NCBI GenBank assembly: GCA_907163345.1 | Contig: CAJQUN010000397.1 | Coordinates: 372,001 to 436,000 of the forward strand | Direction: 5' to 3' | DNA: 64,000 nucleotides | Source of the DNA: Haberlea rhodopensis | Taxonomy: Eukaryota > Streptophyta > Magnoliopsida > Lamiales > Gesneriaceae | Shown here: in pieces, positions 10,879 to 23,103 of the stretch | How positions within the stretch are numbered: the first letter of the stretch is position 1 | Layout: each line of letters begins with the position of its first letter | The notes under the pieces: model-generated | The model's database searches: none | What the model was told of the DNA's origin: nothing | What the model saw: only the letters and a program-made list of their open reading frames with translations | Program-made: the position numbers and the translations under genes

Positions 10879-12132
10879 TCAGATACACAACATGATGTGT
10901 TTTGTAGTGTATGGTCAAACACACGTGAGTAAATTTATACTTTTACGTAATAACGTGTGATTGTGACCAAAGCTGTTGCTTCCTATAATGATCACAAAGG
11001 AAATTATTGCTAAGATAAGCTTATAATTAACTGTGGAAGCGGTCAAATAGCACCATCAATTGAAGCACTCTCAACTTGATCTCTTCATCTACGATACAAT
11101 CCTGACCTAAGTTTTCATTACAGATATCTATGTTCTTTGGTATCTTGTACTTGTCTTACGCAAGATGTTGACTTATAATCATCATAACAATTTTATTATA
11201 AGCACAATAATATATTTTATTATAAGCACAATAATATAAAAAATAGTGAAACGATTGTTTTTTGACGTATTGACGTCATCCTCGCCAAAATTTCAAATAA
11301 CAACTTGATATTTTAACTAGGACGCCAAATTATAGTTTTTGAAAGACTGGTCATAAAGTAAATGACAATTAGAGTCCATGCGAGGCACCCAACCTTTAGA
11401 CACAAGTTTCTAGTTTTAAAACAAAAAATAGTTGAAAACTAGATGAATTTCTCTTGGGATTGTATCACATCATAGAATATCAAAGGGCTCAAGAAAGATT
11501 CATGAAAGATAGAAATTACCTGGAAAACCACTCAATGTTGAAAGCTGCAAAATTCAACAATTAACATGGTGTTATCAATTATCGAGGGGTTAGTCCATAC
11601 GATGACGTAAAGCCTCGGCTTCAATTGGGCCCCCCGCTAGTGGACGGTAGGATTGGTCCCCCGGATTAGTCTGTCTTTGGGCCAGATACTGAGTTATCAA
11701 TAAAAAAGGCAAAGTTAAGGCCGGTACCTTATATTGAAACTTTATTCATCATAGTCCAGGAAAAAAAACTTGCAATCATTTAGGTTGAAATGACAAAAGT
11801 GCCATTAATAAGAAAAGATGGCAATCTCAGAAATTTCCAGTCTCTTCCTTTCAGCACTTCGTTCGAGCTATTCCTTTCACGACTGCAATTCAAATCTCCT
11901 CGTAAATCTCTCTAGCCAATTATGGTTTTTTACATTTGGTTTTTCTCTTCATATCTTCTATTTTCCATTCCATCACTTCGTTCCAGATTTTTTTTCAAAT
12001 CTGGTATGTGTGTGTGTGTTTTTGTGTGTATGTGTGTATATATATACTATTTGCTGTCATTTGAGGTTTTATAGTTATGATTCATTGATGTCCATGACTC
12101 TTTGCTCATTTCCATAATTTACAACCTGAAAC
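10879..12132. other. Intergenic, no gene seen
   Basis: AT-rich. At 11590-11750 there is a more GC-rich stretch with CCCCCCG and GGTCCCCCGG words that looks like a dispersed repeat. From 11815 pyrimidine-rich sequence and a TG/TA microsatellite (12003-12046) lead into the inverted-repeat array. Open frames here have no recognisable protein character. Confidence 0.4.
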
Positions 12133-13134
12133 TTGCAACGAAGAAGATGACCCAGAGAAAAATTAATTGGTGCACGAAAATTATAAAAAATTACTGGTGC
12201 ACAAATATCATTAAAAGTAACTAATGCACGAAAATTAAAATCAGAAACGGATGCAATAAACATAGAAAAAGTATGTGATGAACGAACCATAATCGCATGT
12301 GGGTGATGCACAAACAATACAATTAAGTAAGTGATGCACGAACCATTTAATTTCATGCACCAGTTATAGTATTTCGTGCACCAGTTGTTTTTTTGCAAAT
12401 TTTGTGCATCACTTAATTAACACAAAGTCTGTGCATCAGTGTTGTATTTTCATTCATGCATCAATGTTATTTTCGTGCACCAAAGTTTATTTTCGTGCAC
12501 CAGTTTTTTTTAAAACTTTCATGCACCAGTAATTGATGCACGAAAATTGAAAATCATTAAGTGATGCACGAATATTGTAAATCAGTAACTGATGCACGAA
12601 AATTGAAAATTAGTAACTGATGCACGAAAAAAAATCAGTAACTGATGCACAAAAATTGAAAATAGTAATTGATTCACGAAAATTAAAATCATTAACTGAT
12701 GCACGAACCATAATCGTAAGTGGTGATGCACGAACCATACAATTAAGTTACTGATGCATGACCATTTAATCTTGTGCACCAGTTATTGTATTTTGTGCAC
12801 CAGTTGTTTTTTTGCAAATTTTGTGCATCAGTTAATTAACAGTGTTCGTGCACCAGTGTTGTATTTTCATGCATCAATTTTATATTTCGTGCACCAATGT
12901 TATATTTTCATGCACCAGTTACTTTTTATAATTTTCGTGCATCAGTAACTTTTTATGATTTTCATGCATCAGTTACTTTTTATGAATTTCGTGCACCAAG
13001 GTTTTATTTTCGTGCACCAGTTACTTCTTAAAACTTTCGTGCACCAGTTAATTTTTATAATTTTCGTGCACCAATTTATTTTTATAATTTTCGTGCACCA
13101 ATTAATTTTTCTCTGGTCATCTTCTTCGTTGCAA
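12133..13134. mobile_element. Inverted-repeat array of GTGCAC-core short repeats (foldback- or MULE-like element)
   Basis: The outer arms 12133-12190 and 13075-13134 are near-perfect inverted repeats (TTGCAACGAAGAAGATGACC...AATTAATTGGTGCACGAAAATT). Between them are dozens of 20-30-bp units with a GATGCACGAAAATT core in one direction and TTTTCGTGCACCAG in the other. Orientation flips three times: forward 12168-12350, reverse 12356-12530, forward 12531-12760, reverse 12770-13105. The two forward-reverse halves look like a duplication with a period of about 421 bp (GAACCATAATCG at 12283 and 12704). Weaker inverted similarity continues outside the arms, to about 12070 and 13185. No transposase and no clean target duplication were found. 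Confidence 0.75.
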
Positions 13135-14082
13135 TATCTTACTGTCAGACTGTAAATTTTGGAATGAGCAAACAAGCATTGACACCAACTCATACCTTAC
13201 TTCTTCATCCATGTGCATCAGTCAAAGCCATGAGAGTTTTTTTTATATAAAAAACATACCAACAGATTTTCGATATCTATAATTTAAATTGGTATTAAAA
13301 TTTATAATTCACATACACACAGTATGCACACACACGATGAAATGTGCAGAGTATATCCGAAAATTATATGTGCAGAGTAATCCGAGGTCTTCTTCGATTC
13401 AAAAATATTCCAAATGCTACGAACAATTTAGATGCTTCGATTCTAACATATTTCATGTACAGAACATTTTAGCAAATAATTTTTAGGTATGAGGTTACGA
13501 GATGATGAAGAAAATAAAGATCTGAGAATCGCCGGTAAATTTTAGCAGAAAATTTAAGGTGTGGGGCAACTGGATGAGGAGAAAAAGAAAAATCTGAAAT
13601 TAGGGTTAGTGTGTTTTCAACTCAAGGGTATTTTGGTAACTAAAAAACACATTTTCAAACAAATAGTTAAAAAATTGGACTTATATGAATATAATTTTTT
13701 CCTAAGTGTATTTTTTGGTAAGAAATTTTTTTTTCCAAATTTATTTGTAATAAGTTTCTATAAACAACACCTATTTGCAATTTCAAAAAAAAAAAAAAAA
13801 ACATGGGATTCTACTATTTTTCATGGTCCTTAATTTTCTCCATGGATTTTAATGCAAGGCGGTCCAGCCAATCAACTCTTCTCGTACTTATTTACAAGCT
13901 TTTCCAAACGCTCTAATTCTCCTCTCGTCTTTATCTTGGCTTCATATATCAGTCCAGTTCACATACTCTAGGCCCAAACTAAAATCAGCATTTCACTCAA
14001 ATATAATTATAAACTAATTTAAATAAAATTCTTAAAATAATTATTTTAATAAATTTTTTATTTGACATTTTTGTATACGTTG
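13135..14082. other. Intergenic, probably outer part of the inverted-repeat element then unique DNA
   Basis: No gene. Contains a poly-A run at about 13785-13801. The sequence at 13600-13660 is weakly similar in inverted orientation to 11780-11830, so the element may be about 2 kb in total. Confidence 0.35.
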
Positions 14083-14459
14083 TAGGTAATGATGGTTAAC
14101 GGATTGATCTGATTCGGTCCGGTTCGGAACCGGCCGATTTCGGATCCGATAACTTCAGAATCGGTCCGATCGGATCGGGTCCGGTCCTACCGGTTCCGGG
14201 TTGAACTGGTTCCAACGCAGAACCGTTTTTTTTAAAATAAATAATTTATTAAAAAAATAACAGACAGGTTCCAGGTTCAGCCCGGAACCGGATCCGTTGG
14301 GTCCAAAATCAGTAAGATACCGATCCAGAATTGTAGAATCCAGACCGGTATCTTATCAGTTTTGGACCGGTTCGAAACCGGTTAGCCCGGTTCCGAATCG
14401 GGCTAATCGGTCCGATTTTGGGCCGGGTCCGGATTGACCCAGCCCGTTAAGCAGCTCTA
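14083..14459. mobile_element. hAT-type MITE
   Basis: Ends TAGGTAATGATGGTTAACGG on the left and, as reverse complement, TAGAGCTGCTTAACGGG on the right; the interior is packed with CCGGTT/AACCGG words. It shares terminal and internal motifs (GATACCGATC, ACCGGTATCTTA) with the element at 47346-47888, in opposite orientation. The flanks do not show a matching 8-bp duplication, so it is older or its ends are slightly misplaced. Confidence 0.6.
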
Positions 14460-14541
14460 GTTGGAGGTTAGGTCACGATTAAGTCACGTAAAGTGGGAGT
14501 GTGGGCGGGTACGAAAACGCGAGTGCATCAATTTAAAAAAA

Positions 14542-14544
<3 letters not shown>

Positions 14545-14607
<63 letters not shown>
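14545..14607. repeat. (AT)n microsatellite
   Basis: About 31 uninterrupted AT dinucleotides. Confidence 0.98.
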
Positions 14608-14610
<3 letters not shown>

Positions 14611-15546
14611 CTCATCCTTTTTGACAAAACGAGATTATCATTAATTTATTTATCAAAATTAAATCTTAACAAAACTGGTATTTACAACTTTAGCATTCTT
14701 AAAAACAATACAATTATATGATATGTGTAGAGTCTAATATTTGCAGCTTTGCAAAAAGTTTAACAGTGATAACGATGCAATTCAGATTTTTTATTCGACT
14801 GCTCTCCTAGTAAGGACAATTATTGTTCTCCAAAAAATTTACTTTAGAAAATGAAATGAAATATTAATATTTTATTTTCAGATAATGAATTCGAAAAATA
14901 AAAATACACCTATGAGTTTCAATATGTTTAGTAATATTATCAATTTATTAACAATGCCTCGTATTATTTCTGAAGAATTATATTATTACATTTTCCAATA
15001 ATTAGTATAAACAATTAAATTAACTCAATAAAATTAAAAATTATATATAGAAAGTTCATTCTATTGACTTTCATACCAAAAAAACTCATAATATAAAAAT
15101 TATTAGGGAAAATTACCAAAAACATCATATAGTTTGGTACAAGTTTCACTTTGCAACCAATGTTTCAATAATTACAGTTTACGTCCTCAACTTTCATGAA
15201 TTGTAACACTTTGCATCCTCTTGAATCGATTTGTGTTTTTATCAAAAATTTATCGCTGCATTTCATCATCGTCTTACAAATTCAAACTTAGAGGCACTTA
15301 AACTAGCAATTGCAAGTTTTAAAGAATCAAAATAAATATTTGGGGTGTCAAAAATTTCAATTTTTATCATCGTTAACTATTGTTTTTTAAACATTTGGAA
15401 TAACTAGGTTAAATGGATCTAAGTATGAGTATGTCATGTGATGATCGAATGCAGCAATAAATCTGTGATATAAAAATACAAAATCGAGTTAAGAGAAGAC
15501 AAATTGTTACAATTCATGAAAGTTGAGGATATAAACTGTAAATTTT
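14608..15546. other. AT-rich intergenic DNA, no gene seen
   Basis: No frame or RNA gene supported. The 3' half (15100-15540) has a pair of inverted words (TTCATGAATTGTAACA near 15195 and TGTTACAATTCATGAAAG near 15507), suggesting an old inverted-repeat element of about 350-400 bp. Confidence 0.35.
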
Positions 15547-15551
15547 CAAAT

Positions 15552-16300
15552 TGTTAGGATTATTGATTATTGGGTTTTAATCATTAAAAGCCCAATATTA
15601 TTATTAATTTTGTTAATGAGAACAAAATTATGGTAAGTTAATTATGAAAGGCAATTAGGCTAAAGAAATCCCACATTGAGTAATTGAGGCACTTATGGTT
15701 TGTTTATATTGAGATACAAATCATTAGAGTGTAGTTAAGTAGAAAAGATGGGTTCCCCTCGCGCGTCGTTCGTCTGTCCGCTCGGCTCGGCTCGTCTCGA
15801 CTCGACTCGCCACGCCACGCCACGCCTCGTCGAAATGAATATGATGTTAAGTGTTGAGACTTTTCATCTAACCCACTATGCATTGTCATTTAAGTTGTGG
15901 CCTTTGGTAGGCCTGCTGTTGCAGCTATATAAGCTGCTATAGCCTCATTCTATATCTAATCCCGAATTTGCATTTGCATATCATATCATCTATTTGAGAG
16001 TACTACACACTTCTTAGTGTTCGAGTGAGTCTGTCTGGGTTTCTGCTTCAACCCATACAGAGGTGTTTGGGACGTTGTACCTTGGAACTCTCTTGTCCAG
16101 GAGGCCAGAAGTTGTAAGCGGGCAATTTAGAGTTTACGGGCACACGGTTTACTGTGGCCTCGTCCAACAACAAAGTTTCTGCCCAGTTTATTTAAAATGT
16201 TTGTTGTAAGTTTTTTACTGTTTCGAGCATTTTATTATAACAGAGTATTTGTGATCTTCTTATGCTTTGTCTATTTGTTTTTAAGAAAACAGAACCAACA
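15552..16300 (+). repeat. 5' LTR of copia element 2 (internally deleted)
   Basis: 749 bp against 905 bp for the 3' LTR. About 156 bp present at roughly 25945-26100 are missing here at about 15830, beside a GC-rich CTCGG/CACGC simple repeat. A TATATAA box sits in GCAGCTATATAAGCTGC near 15925. Confidence 0.95.
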
Positions 16301-16897
16301 ATCATAAACTCTAAATTCTTTTGTTTGTTTTGTTCTGTTTTATCAAAACTCAGCTTTCATATTTACTTAAGATATTGTTCATGAATTTTTCAAAGGTTTA
16401 AACCTACTGTTTCAAAACTGCTTTGATATTATTTGTGCTCTCCTATTTGTGTTCTGTTTTAGCTAATGGCTGACCAGTTTACCCAACCACCTGCTGTGAA
16501 TAATGAGATTCCGGTGATCAAAGCTGGTGGTACTGAGGCCGCAATGCCAATTCTGAGAAGTCCAATGCCGTTTTCTCAATTTGAGAAACCGGAAAAGTTC
16601 AAGGGTTCCAACTTTAAACGTTGGCAACAGAAGATGATGTTCTTCCTTACCACCTTGAACTTGACCAGGTTTCTGAAGGAGTAGAAACCGGTGGAGGACA
16701 AAGAGGATCCTCAATCTGCTGTGATAGTTGAGTCCTGGATGAGTGCCGACTACCTTTGTCGTAACTACACACTGAATTCTCTTGACGATGCACTTTTTAA
16801 TCTGTATTCCCCCAAGGAGACTGCTAAGAATCTTTGGGAATCGTTAGAGATAAAGTACAAAGTTGACGACGCAGGCGCAAAGAAATTTGTAGCCGGG

Positions 16898-17248
16898 TGT
16901 TGGGGTTCAACAATTGCCTCTGCTTTGTGATCGGTCGAACACGTGGCGCTTGTGCCAGTGTATGGTTGAAAAGATTGATGTTGCGCCATTACCCTTAACT
17001 ATAGTTATTGGTAAAGCGGTAAGCGCTCGATCCTACAATTGGTATCAGAGCCAAGGTCGCGTGTTCGATTCCCATGAGTTGCAGAGAGTGCAATTATTGG
17101 GGAGGGATTGTTGGGGTTCAACAATTGCCTCTGCTTTGTGATCGGTCGAACACGTGGCTCTTGTGCCAGTGTATGGTTGAAAAGATTGATGTTGCGCCAT
17201 TACCCTTAACTATAGTTATTGGTAAAGCGGTAAGCGCTCGATCCTACA
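16898..17248 (+). mobile_element. TRIM (terminal-repeat retrotransposon in miniature), nested in copia gag
   Basis: 351 bp with a perfect target duplication CCGGG (16893-16897 and 17249-17253). The two direct LTRs are 140 bp each (16898-17037 and 17109-17248; TGTTGGGG...CCTACA) and differ by eye at one base (GGCGCTT versus GGCTCTT). The interior is only 71 bp: primer binding site TGGTATCAGAGC at 17040-17051, then GTGTTCGATTCCC resembling a Pol III B box, then polypurine tract TTGGGGAGGGAT (17097-17108). There is no coding capacity, so it must borrow RT and integrase in trans. It inserted after the host copia element and breaks its gag frame. Confidence 0.97.
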
Positions 17249-20200
17249 CCGGGCGATTCCATGACTATCGAATGGTAGATGGCAAGAGCGTTGTTGAGCA
17301 ATGCGAAGAGCTGCAGCTGATATATCATGAACTTGCTGCCGAAGGTATGGGGCTAAATGATGCTCTCCAAGTGGCGATGATGATTGAAAAATTACCGCCA
17401 TCTTGGAAGGACTTCAAGAGCTACCTAAAGCACAAGCGAAAGATGATGAGTCTAGAGGATCTTATCAGGAGGCTGCGCATCGAGCAAGACAACCGAAAAG
17501 TTGACAAGAAATCATTTGGAATGATTTCCAAGGCCAACGTGGTTGAAGTTGGGGACAACTCCCATGGGAATAAGCGCAAACGTACTTTTGAACCCAAGGG
17601 AGATACTCAGACAAGGAGGTTCACCGGTGACTGTTATGTGTGTGGTAAGCCTAACCATAAGGCCAAGAACTGTACTCAATGTCAAAACAACTGCACTCGA
17701 CGTCAAAACAATGACGGTAAGAGGAAGATAGTCCCCTTACAAAGGCAAAGGCAAGAGGCCTGCACATGCCCACATTGCTGAGGACAATCTGAGCTCTGAC
17801 ATGGATGACATGCATCTGAGTGCTGTGGTATCGGAGGTGAATCTTGTTGGAGGGAACTCCAAGGAATGGTGGGTGGACACTGGGGCTACTCGCCACATTT
17901 GCGCCAACAAATGGATGTTTAAGACCTATCAACCGGTGAATGATGAGCACTGCTACATGGAAAATTCAGCAGTCTCAAAAGTTGAAGGCAAAGGGACGGT
18001 TGTGCTAAAAATGACTTCCGGAAAAGAGTTGACTCTTACCGAGGTGCTCCACTTGCCAGAGATCCGAAAGAATCTCATCTCCGGAGCAGTGCTGAACAAG
18101 AAAGGCTTCCGGTTTGTGTTTGAATCCGACAAAGTCATTCTGTCCAAGGGTGGTATGTTTGTGGGCAAAGGCTACTTGGCCAATAACCTCTTCAAGATGA
18201 GTGTAATGACTTTAGCTCCTAAGGCTAAGTCTAGTGTAGATGTTGAGGTTGATGTTAATGCAGCAAATGAGGCTAGCACAAGCAAAAATAATGTAATGAT
18301 TGTTGCCAATGTGGCTAATAAAACTTTAAAGTTTGATTATTCTTGCGAGTCTTTACATTTGTGGCATGGTAGATTAGGACATGTGAATTATAAGTCCTTA
18401 CAAAGGCTAATGTCTCTTAATCTATTGCCTAAATTTAACATCAATCATAAACACAAGTGTGAGACTTGTGTAGAGGCCAAATGAACCAAGTCATCATTCC
18501 ACTCAATTGAGCGAAGCACCGAACCGTTAAACTTGATTCATACGGATGTATGCGATCTAAAGTATGTACAATCTAGAGGCGGTAAAAATTATTTCATAAC
18601 ATTTATCGATGATTGTACAAGATATTGTTATGTCTACTTAATGAGAAGTAAAGACGAAGCAATTGATATGTTCATTCACTATAAGAATGAAGTTGAGAAT
18701 CAACTTGATAAAAAGATTAAAATTCTTCGAAGTGATCGAGGCGGTGAATATGAGTCACCATTAACACAAATATGTGCTGAGAGTGGCATTATTCATCAAA
18801 CCACTCCGCCTTATTCTCCCGAGCAAAATGGTATTGCTGAAAGGAAGAATAGAACGCTTAAGGAAATTATGAATGCAATGCTTATAAGTTCCGACTTACC
18901 TAGGAATTTGTGGGGAGAAGCTCTGCTTTCCGCCAACTATGTGCTAAACAGAGTACCACATAAAAAGTTGGATAAAACGCCTTATGAATTGTGGAAAGGT
19001 CGTGCACCTAATTACAAGTTTTTAAGAGTTTGGAGCTGTCTAGCAAAGGTACCAATTCCTCCTCCTAAACTGACTAGGATAGGACCTAAGACAGTAGATT
19101 GTGTATTTATCGGATATGCGCAAGATAGTAGTGCCTATCGTTTTCTAGTGCATAAATCAGATAATGCAGAAATGCATGTAAATACTATCATTGATGCTAG
19201 GGATGCTTCGTTCTTTGAGGAAATCTTTCCCCACAAAACTCCGACAATGCCTGAAACCAATGTTGAGAGAAATGTGGGGGATAGAGAATCTCAAGAGAAT
19301 GTAGAATCGCCTAGACGAAGCAAAAGAGCGAGAAAAGAGAAATCTTTTGGCTCGGATTTTCTAACATATCTGTTGGAAAAAGATCCGATTACTTTCAAAG
19401 AAGCAATGTCTTCACAAGACTCTGATCTTTGGAAAGAAGCGGTGAACAGTGAGATAGAATCTATCTTACATAATCATACTTGGGAACTAGTGGATCTTCC
19501 TGCAGGTTGTAAACCACTAGGCCACAAGTGGATCTTCAAGAGGAAGATGAAAGCTGATGGTACTGTAGATAAGTACAAAGCTAGACTTGTAGTAAAAGGC
19601 TACAGACAAACTGAAGGTGTTGATTATTTCGACACATACGCTCTTGTATCCCGGAAAAACGTCTATAAGGTTAATAATTGCATTTGCTGCATTATATAAC
19701 TTAGAGATCCATCAAATGGATGTGAAAACGGCTTTTCTAAATGGAGAGTTAGAAGAGGAGGTTTACATGGAACAACCTGAAGGGTTTGTAGTTCAAGCTA
19801 AAGAAACGAAGGTGTGTAAACTTGTGAAATCCTTGTATGGATTAAAACAAGCACCTAAACAATGGCACGAAAAATTTGATAGCGTCATGCTTTCAAATGG
19901 GTTTAAAACAAACCAATGCGATAAGTGTGTCTACGTGAAAGGAGACAATACAAACTATGTAATAATATGTCTATGCGTAGATGACATGATAATTGTTGGT
20001 AATAACGATAACATCAAAATTACCAAGAAAATGTTGTCACGAAATTTTGAGATGAAAGACCTAGGTCTTGCAGATGTGATTCTTGGAATGAAGATCACCA
20101 AACATGCAGATGGATATTTTCTCTCCCAGGGTCATTATGTCGAGAAGATACTTGACAAGTTTGACAAGGGAAATAATATCATCGCTAGAACACCTATGGA

Positions 20201-20602
20201 AGTGGTGTCAAATCTTTGCAAGAATCGCGGAGAAGGTGTGCAACAACTTGAGTACTCTAGAGTCATAGGCAGTCTAATGTACCTCATGGATTGCACTAGA
20301 CCTGATATAGCTAATTCTGTCAATACATTGAGCAGATATACGAGTAATCCCAGTTATGAGCACTGGAAGGCAGTAGTTCGAGTTCTTAGATATTTAAGAT
20401 ATACTTCTAACTACGGACTACATTATACGAGATACCCAGCAGTAATTGAAGGGTATTCAGATGCGAATTGGATATCGGACTCCAAAAATATAAAATCTAC
20501 GAGTGGATATATATTTATGATTGACGATGCTGCTATTTCATGAAAATCATGCAAACAGACATGCATTGCTAGATCAACTATGGAATCTGAGTTCATAGCT
20601 TT

Positions 20603-22252
20603 TGTTGGGATCGATTCCGAGGGGTGGGTTGTCATTCCACACCCGAGTTCAACCAACTTGAGCTTCAATAGCTCGTGTTCTTGAATTAATGCACCGAGAG
20701 ATTATATCGAGTTCGATTACAAAATCGAGCGGAAGACACTCGACATAACCCGCTCTAAAACGAAAGACATTTTAAAGATATGCAATTAAATTAAATAAAC
20801 AAGCATTTGTTTATGGAAGTTCGAAGGTGGTGTAATCCTTCTACGTCTCCCCTTCTTCCACCTCATGGAAGGATTCCACTAGAAGACTTTGATTTATACA
20901 ATCCCGTTGTACAAACCCGGTCCAGTTGGGAATTTCCCATCCAACTAGAACTCCTAGCAACTCAACTATGTATGTTCTTTAATGTCTCACATACAAAGAC
21001 CTCTCATCGGTTGTGATAAATCATCAACCGTTACAATGATATTCACTCATCTATTAAGCTCTCATATACAATGAATAGAGAGAATATATATGGCACAAAT
21101 GATCTCTAACTAGATCTGATATAGCAAGGTAAGTGGTGCCAAAGGTTTGGGGAGTGCTCTTCATTTAGCAACTTTTGTCTTTGAAGTTCCCCAATTGAAT
21201 CCCAAGTGGGTTTGCTTTGGAAGGCTTGGATTGATCTTCAATCAGCTGTTATTGAGCTTCCAAATCATGTATATATAGCCCCAAGTATTGATATATACGT
21301 TAGACACAAGAATATGCCCGTTGGAAAAAGTTCTGCACTATTCCCGAGCTTGCAACGGTCATATTCTGGTTTCTGGGCTATTTGTATTTCGGACCGGACT
21401 GGTCTGGTCTGCTGGTCTGGTTCAGTCTGGTCTGCTGGTCTGGTCTGCTGTTCTGTCTGCTGGTCTGGTCTGGACAAGTCAGTCTGATGCAAGACAAGCT
21501 TGATACAAAAACAGATTGATAAACTTGCTCTTCGATCTGTTGCTTGTAACTCTTCATTCTTTGATTTCTGGGCAAAGTGATCTATATGAAAGTTGTAGCC
21601 CTTTCTCTTAGATTTCCACGGAATTAATAATCGCTCGATTTCAAGTTTGTATGAGAGAGTTATGCTTGAAATACGAGGCGATGCTCCTGCTGTCTGTTTG
21701 CTGGATGCAGCAGCACATGGCGTGACTTGCAGAAGCGTTTTGGCCATCTTAACGTCCGATTCAGTCTTTTACTTCCAAAGATGACTTGTCGATCTTTGTC
21801 TTAGCTTTCCAACCCATACTGAATCGTTCCGTTCCGATAAGCGAGCTGAGAGTTATGCCCACCAGACTGACAGGGACTTTGCTGTAACAGCTCGATCTTA
21901 CAGGCGTCACATGGCGTGACTTGCAGAAGCTTTTTGGCCATCGTACCGTCCGATTCAGTCTTTCACTTCCAAATATGACTTGTAGATCGTTGTCGTAGAT
22001 TTCCAACCCATACTGAATCGTTCCGTTCCGATAAGCGAGCTAAGAGTTATGCCCACCAGACTGACAGTTGCTTGCTGAAACAGCTTGATGTTTCTCGCGG
22101 TTCAGCTCGATATTTTCAAGCTACTTCTTTGTAATTCATCAAGCTCTTAATTATGATCTATGAACTGCACACTTGATGAAATATGTTAGCAACACAATAA
22201 CAAGTTTGGTTAACATCAAAATCAAGATTATTCGGGTTTCCAAAACCCAATA
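20603..22252 (-). repeat. 3' LTR of the 4.1-kb non-coding element
   Basis: Near-identical to 23104-24740. It contains a GGTCTGGTCTGCT simple repeat (21395-21480, longer here than in the other LTR) and an internal 194-bp tandem duplication (CACATGGCGTGACTTGCAGA at 21714 and 21908). On the minus strand it has a TATATA promoter-like box near 21268-21275. Confidence 0.94.
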
Positions 22253-23103
22253 ATCTCCCCCTTTTTGATGATCACAAAACTTGAATAAAAATATGAACAT
22301 TAAAGCACAATGTTGCATAACAAGAAAAATCATATTTTTTAAACAACATATTTCTCCCCCTTTTTGTGTGAATCAAAAAGGAAGACAAATAAAATTTACT
22401 CCCCCTCAAGGATTGAGATTAAACTCTCCCCTTAATTTTAAAATGTTTGAAAATTTGAGCAAGTGAGGAGCAAATGGGGTAGGCTAAAACAAATTAAAAA
22501 AATGCAATGCACATTAATTTTTGAACAAAAATAACCTCTTTTGATGATGCATGAAGCATACTTGGCAACAAATTTGAATTTCTTGACAAAACTCAACAAT
22601 GTCCATTTCATCTTTCAGCGGTGGCAGCACATGAGTCAACTTTGCAGAATAAACTGCATCTCCTCGTGAAGAATTAGGCTGCAAGACCTATACCGTTGCG
22701 ATCCTCTATGAGTCTAGTTTGCAACGCAAAAAAACGGTTCGTCATTTGGACATCCGAGGAAGACGTTATGCCAATTTTCCCAAAGTCGCTGCAAGCTGCC
22801 AGAAAACTAAAATGCTTCGAAAATTGTTAGATAAAATCTCAAAATAAAAATTATAAACTTGAAATGAGTTTGGAACAAATTGAACGAAAATTAAACCTTT
22901 AAAATAGATTTTAAAATTATTTTCGTGCAAAATGAATGCAATGAAATTGATTGTTATGCTAAAATTTTCATACACCAAATTTTGAAAAAATATGCTATGA
23001 AAATATTTCATGCTCATGAAAAATTTTGAAAAAGATTTTAAAAGAAATCCGCTACAAAAGTCGGTTCAAATGCTTTCCAAGAACAACCCGCTCTGATACC
23101 ACT
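22253..23103 (-). other. Non-coding interior of the 4.1-kb element
   Basis: 851 bp, AT-rich, with no open frame of recognisable type. Repeated polypurine tracts lie at the left end (22254-22405). The primer binding site TGGTATCAGAGC is at 23101-23090 on the minus strand, two bases from the 5' LTR. Confidence 0.9.

Noticed and set aside
11030..11110. Possible exon on the minus strand (DEEIKLRVLQLMVLFDRF)
   Set aside because: Reads plausibly but matches no family I know and has no supporting neighbours; too weak to call.
12168..13105. CRISPR-like array
   Set aside because: Units are adjacent, degenerate and flip orientation; there are no unique equal-length spacers and the genome is a plant's.
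12582..13193. Several 64-74-codon frames rich in FVHQ/CTKI repeats
   Set aside because: Translations of the GTGCAC-core repeats.
21206..21747. Frames with GLVWSAGLV-type repeats on both strands
   Set aside because: Products of the CTGGTCTG microsatellite in the LTRs of the 4.1-kb element; the same frames recur at 23719-24235.
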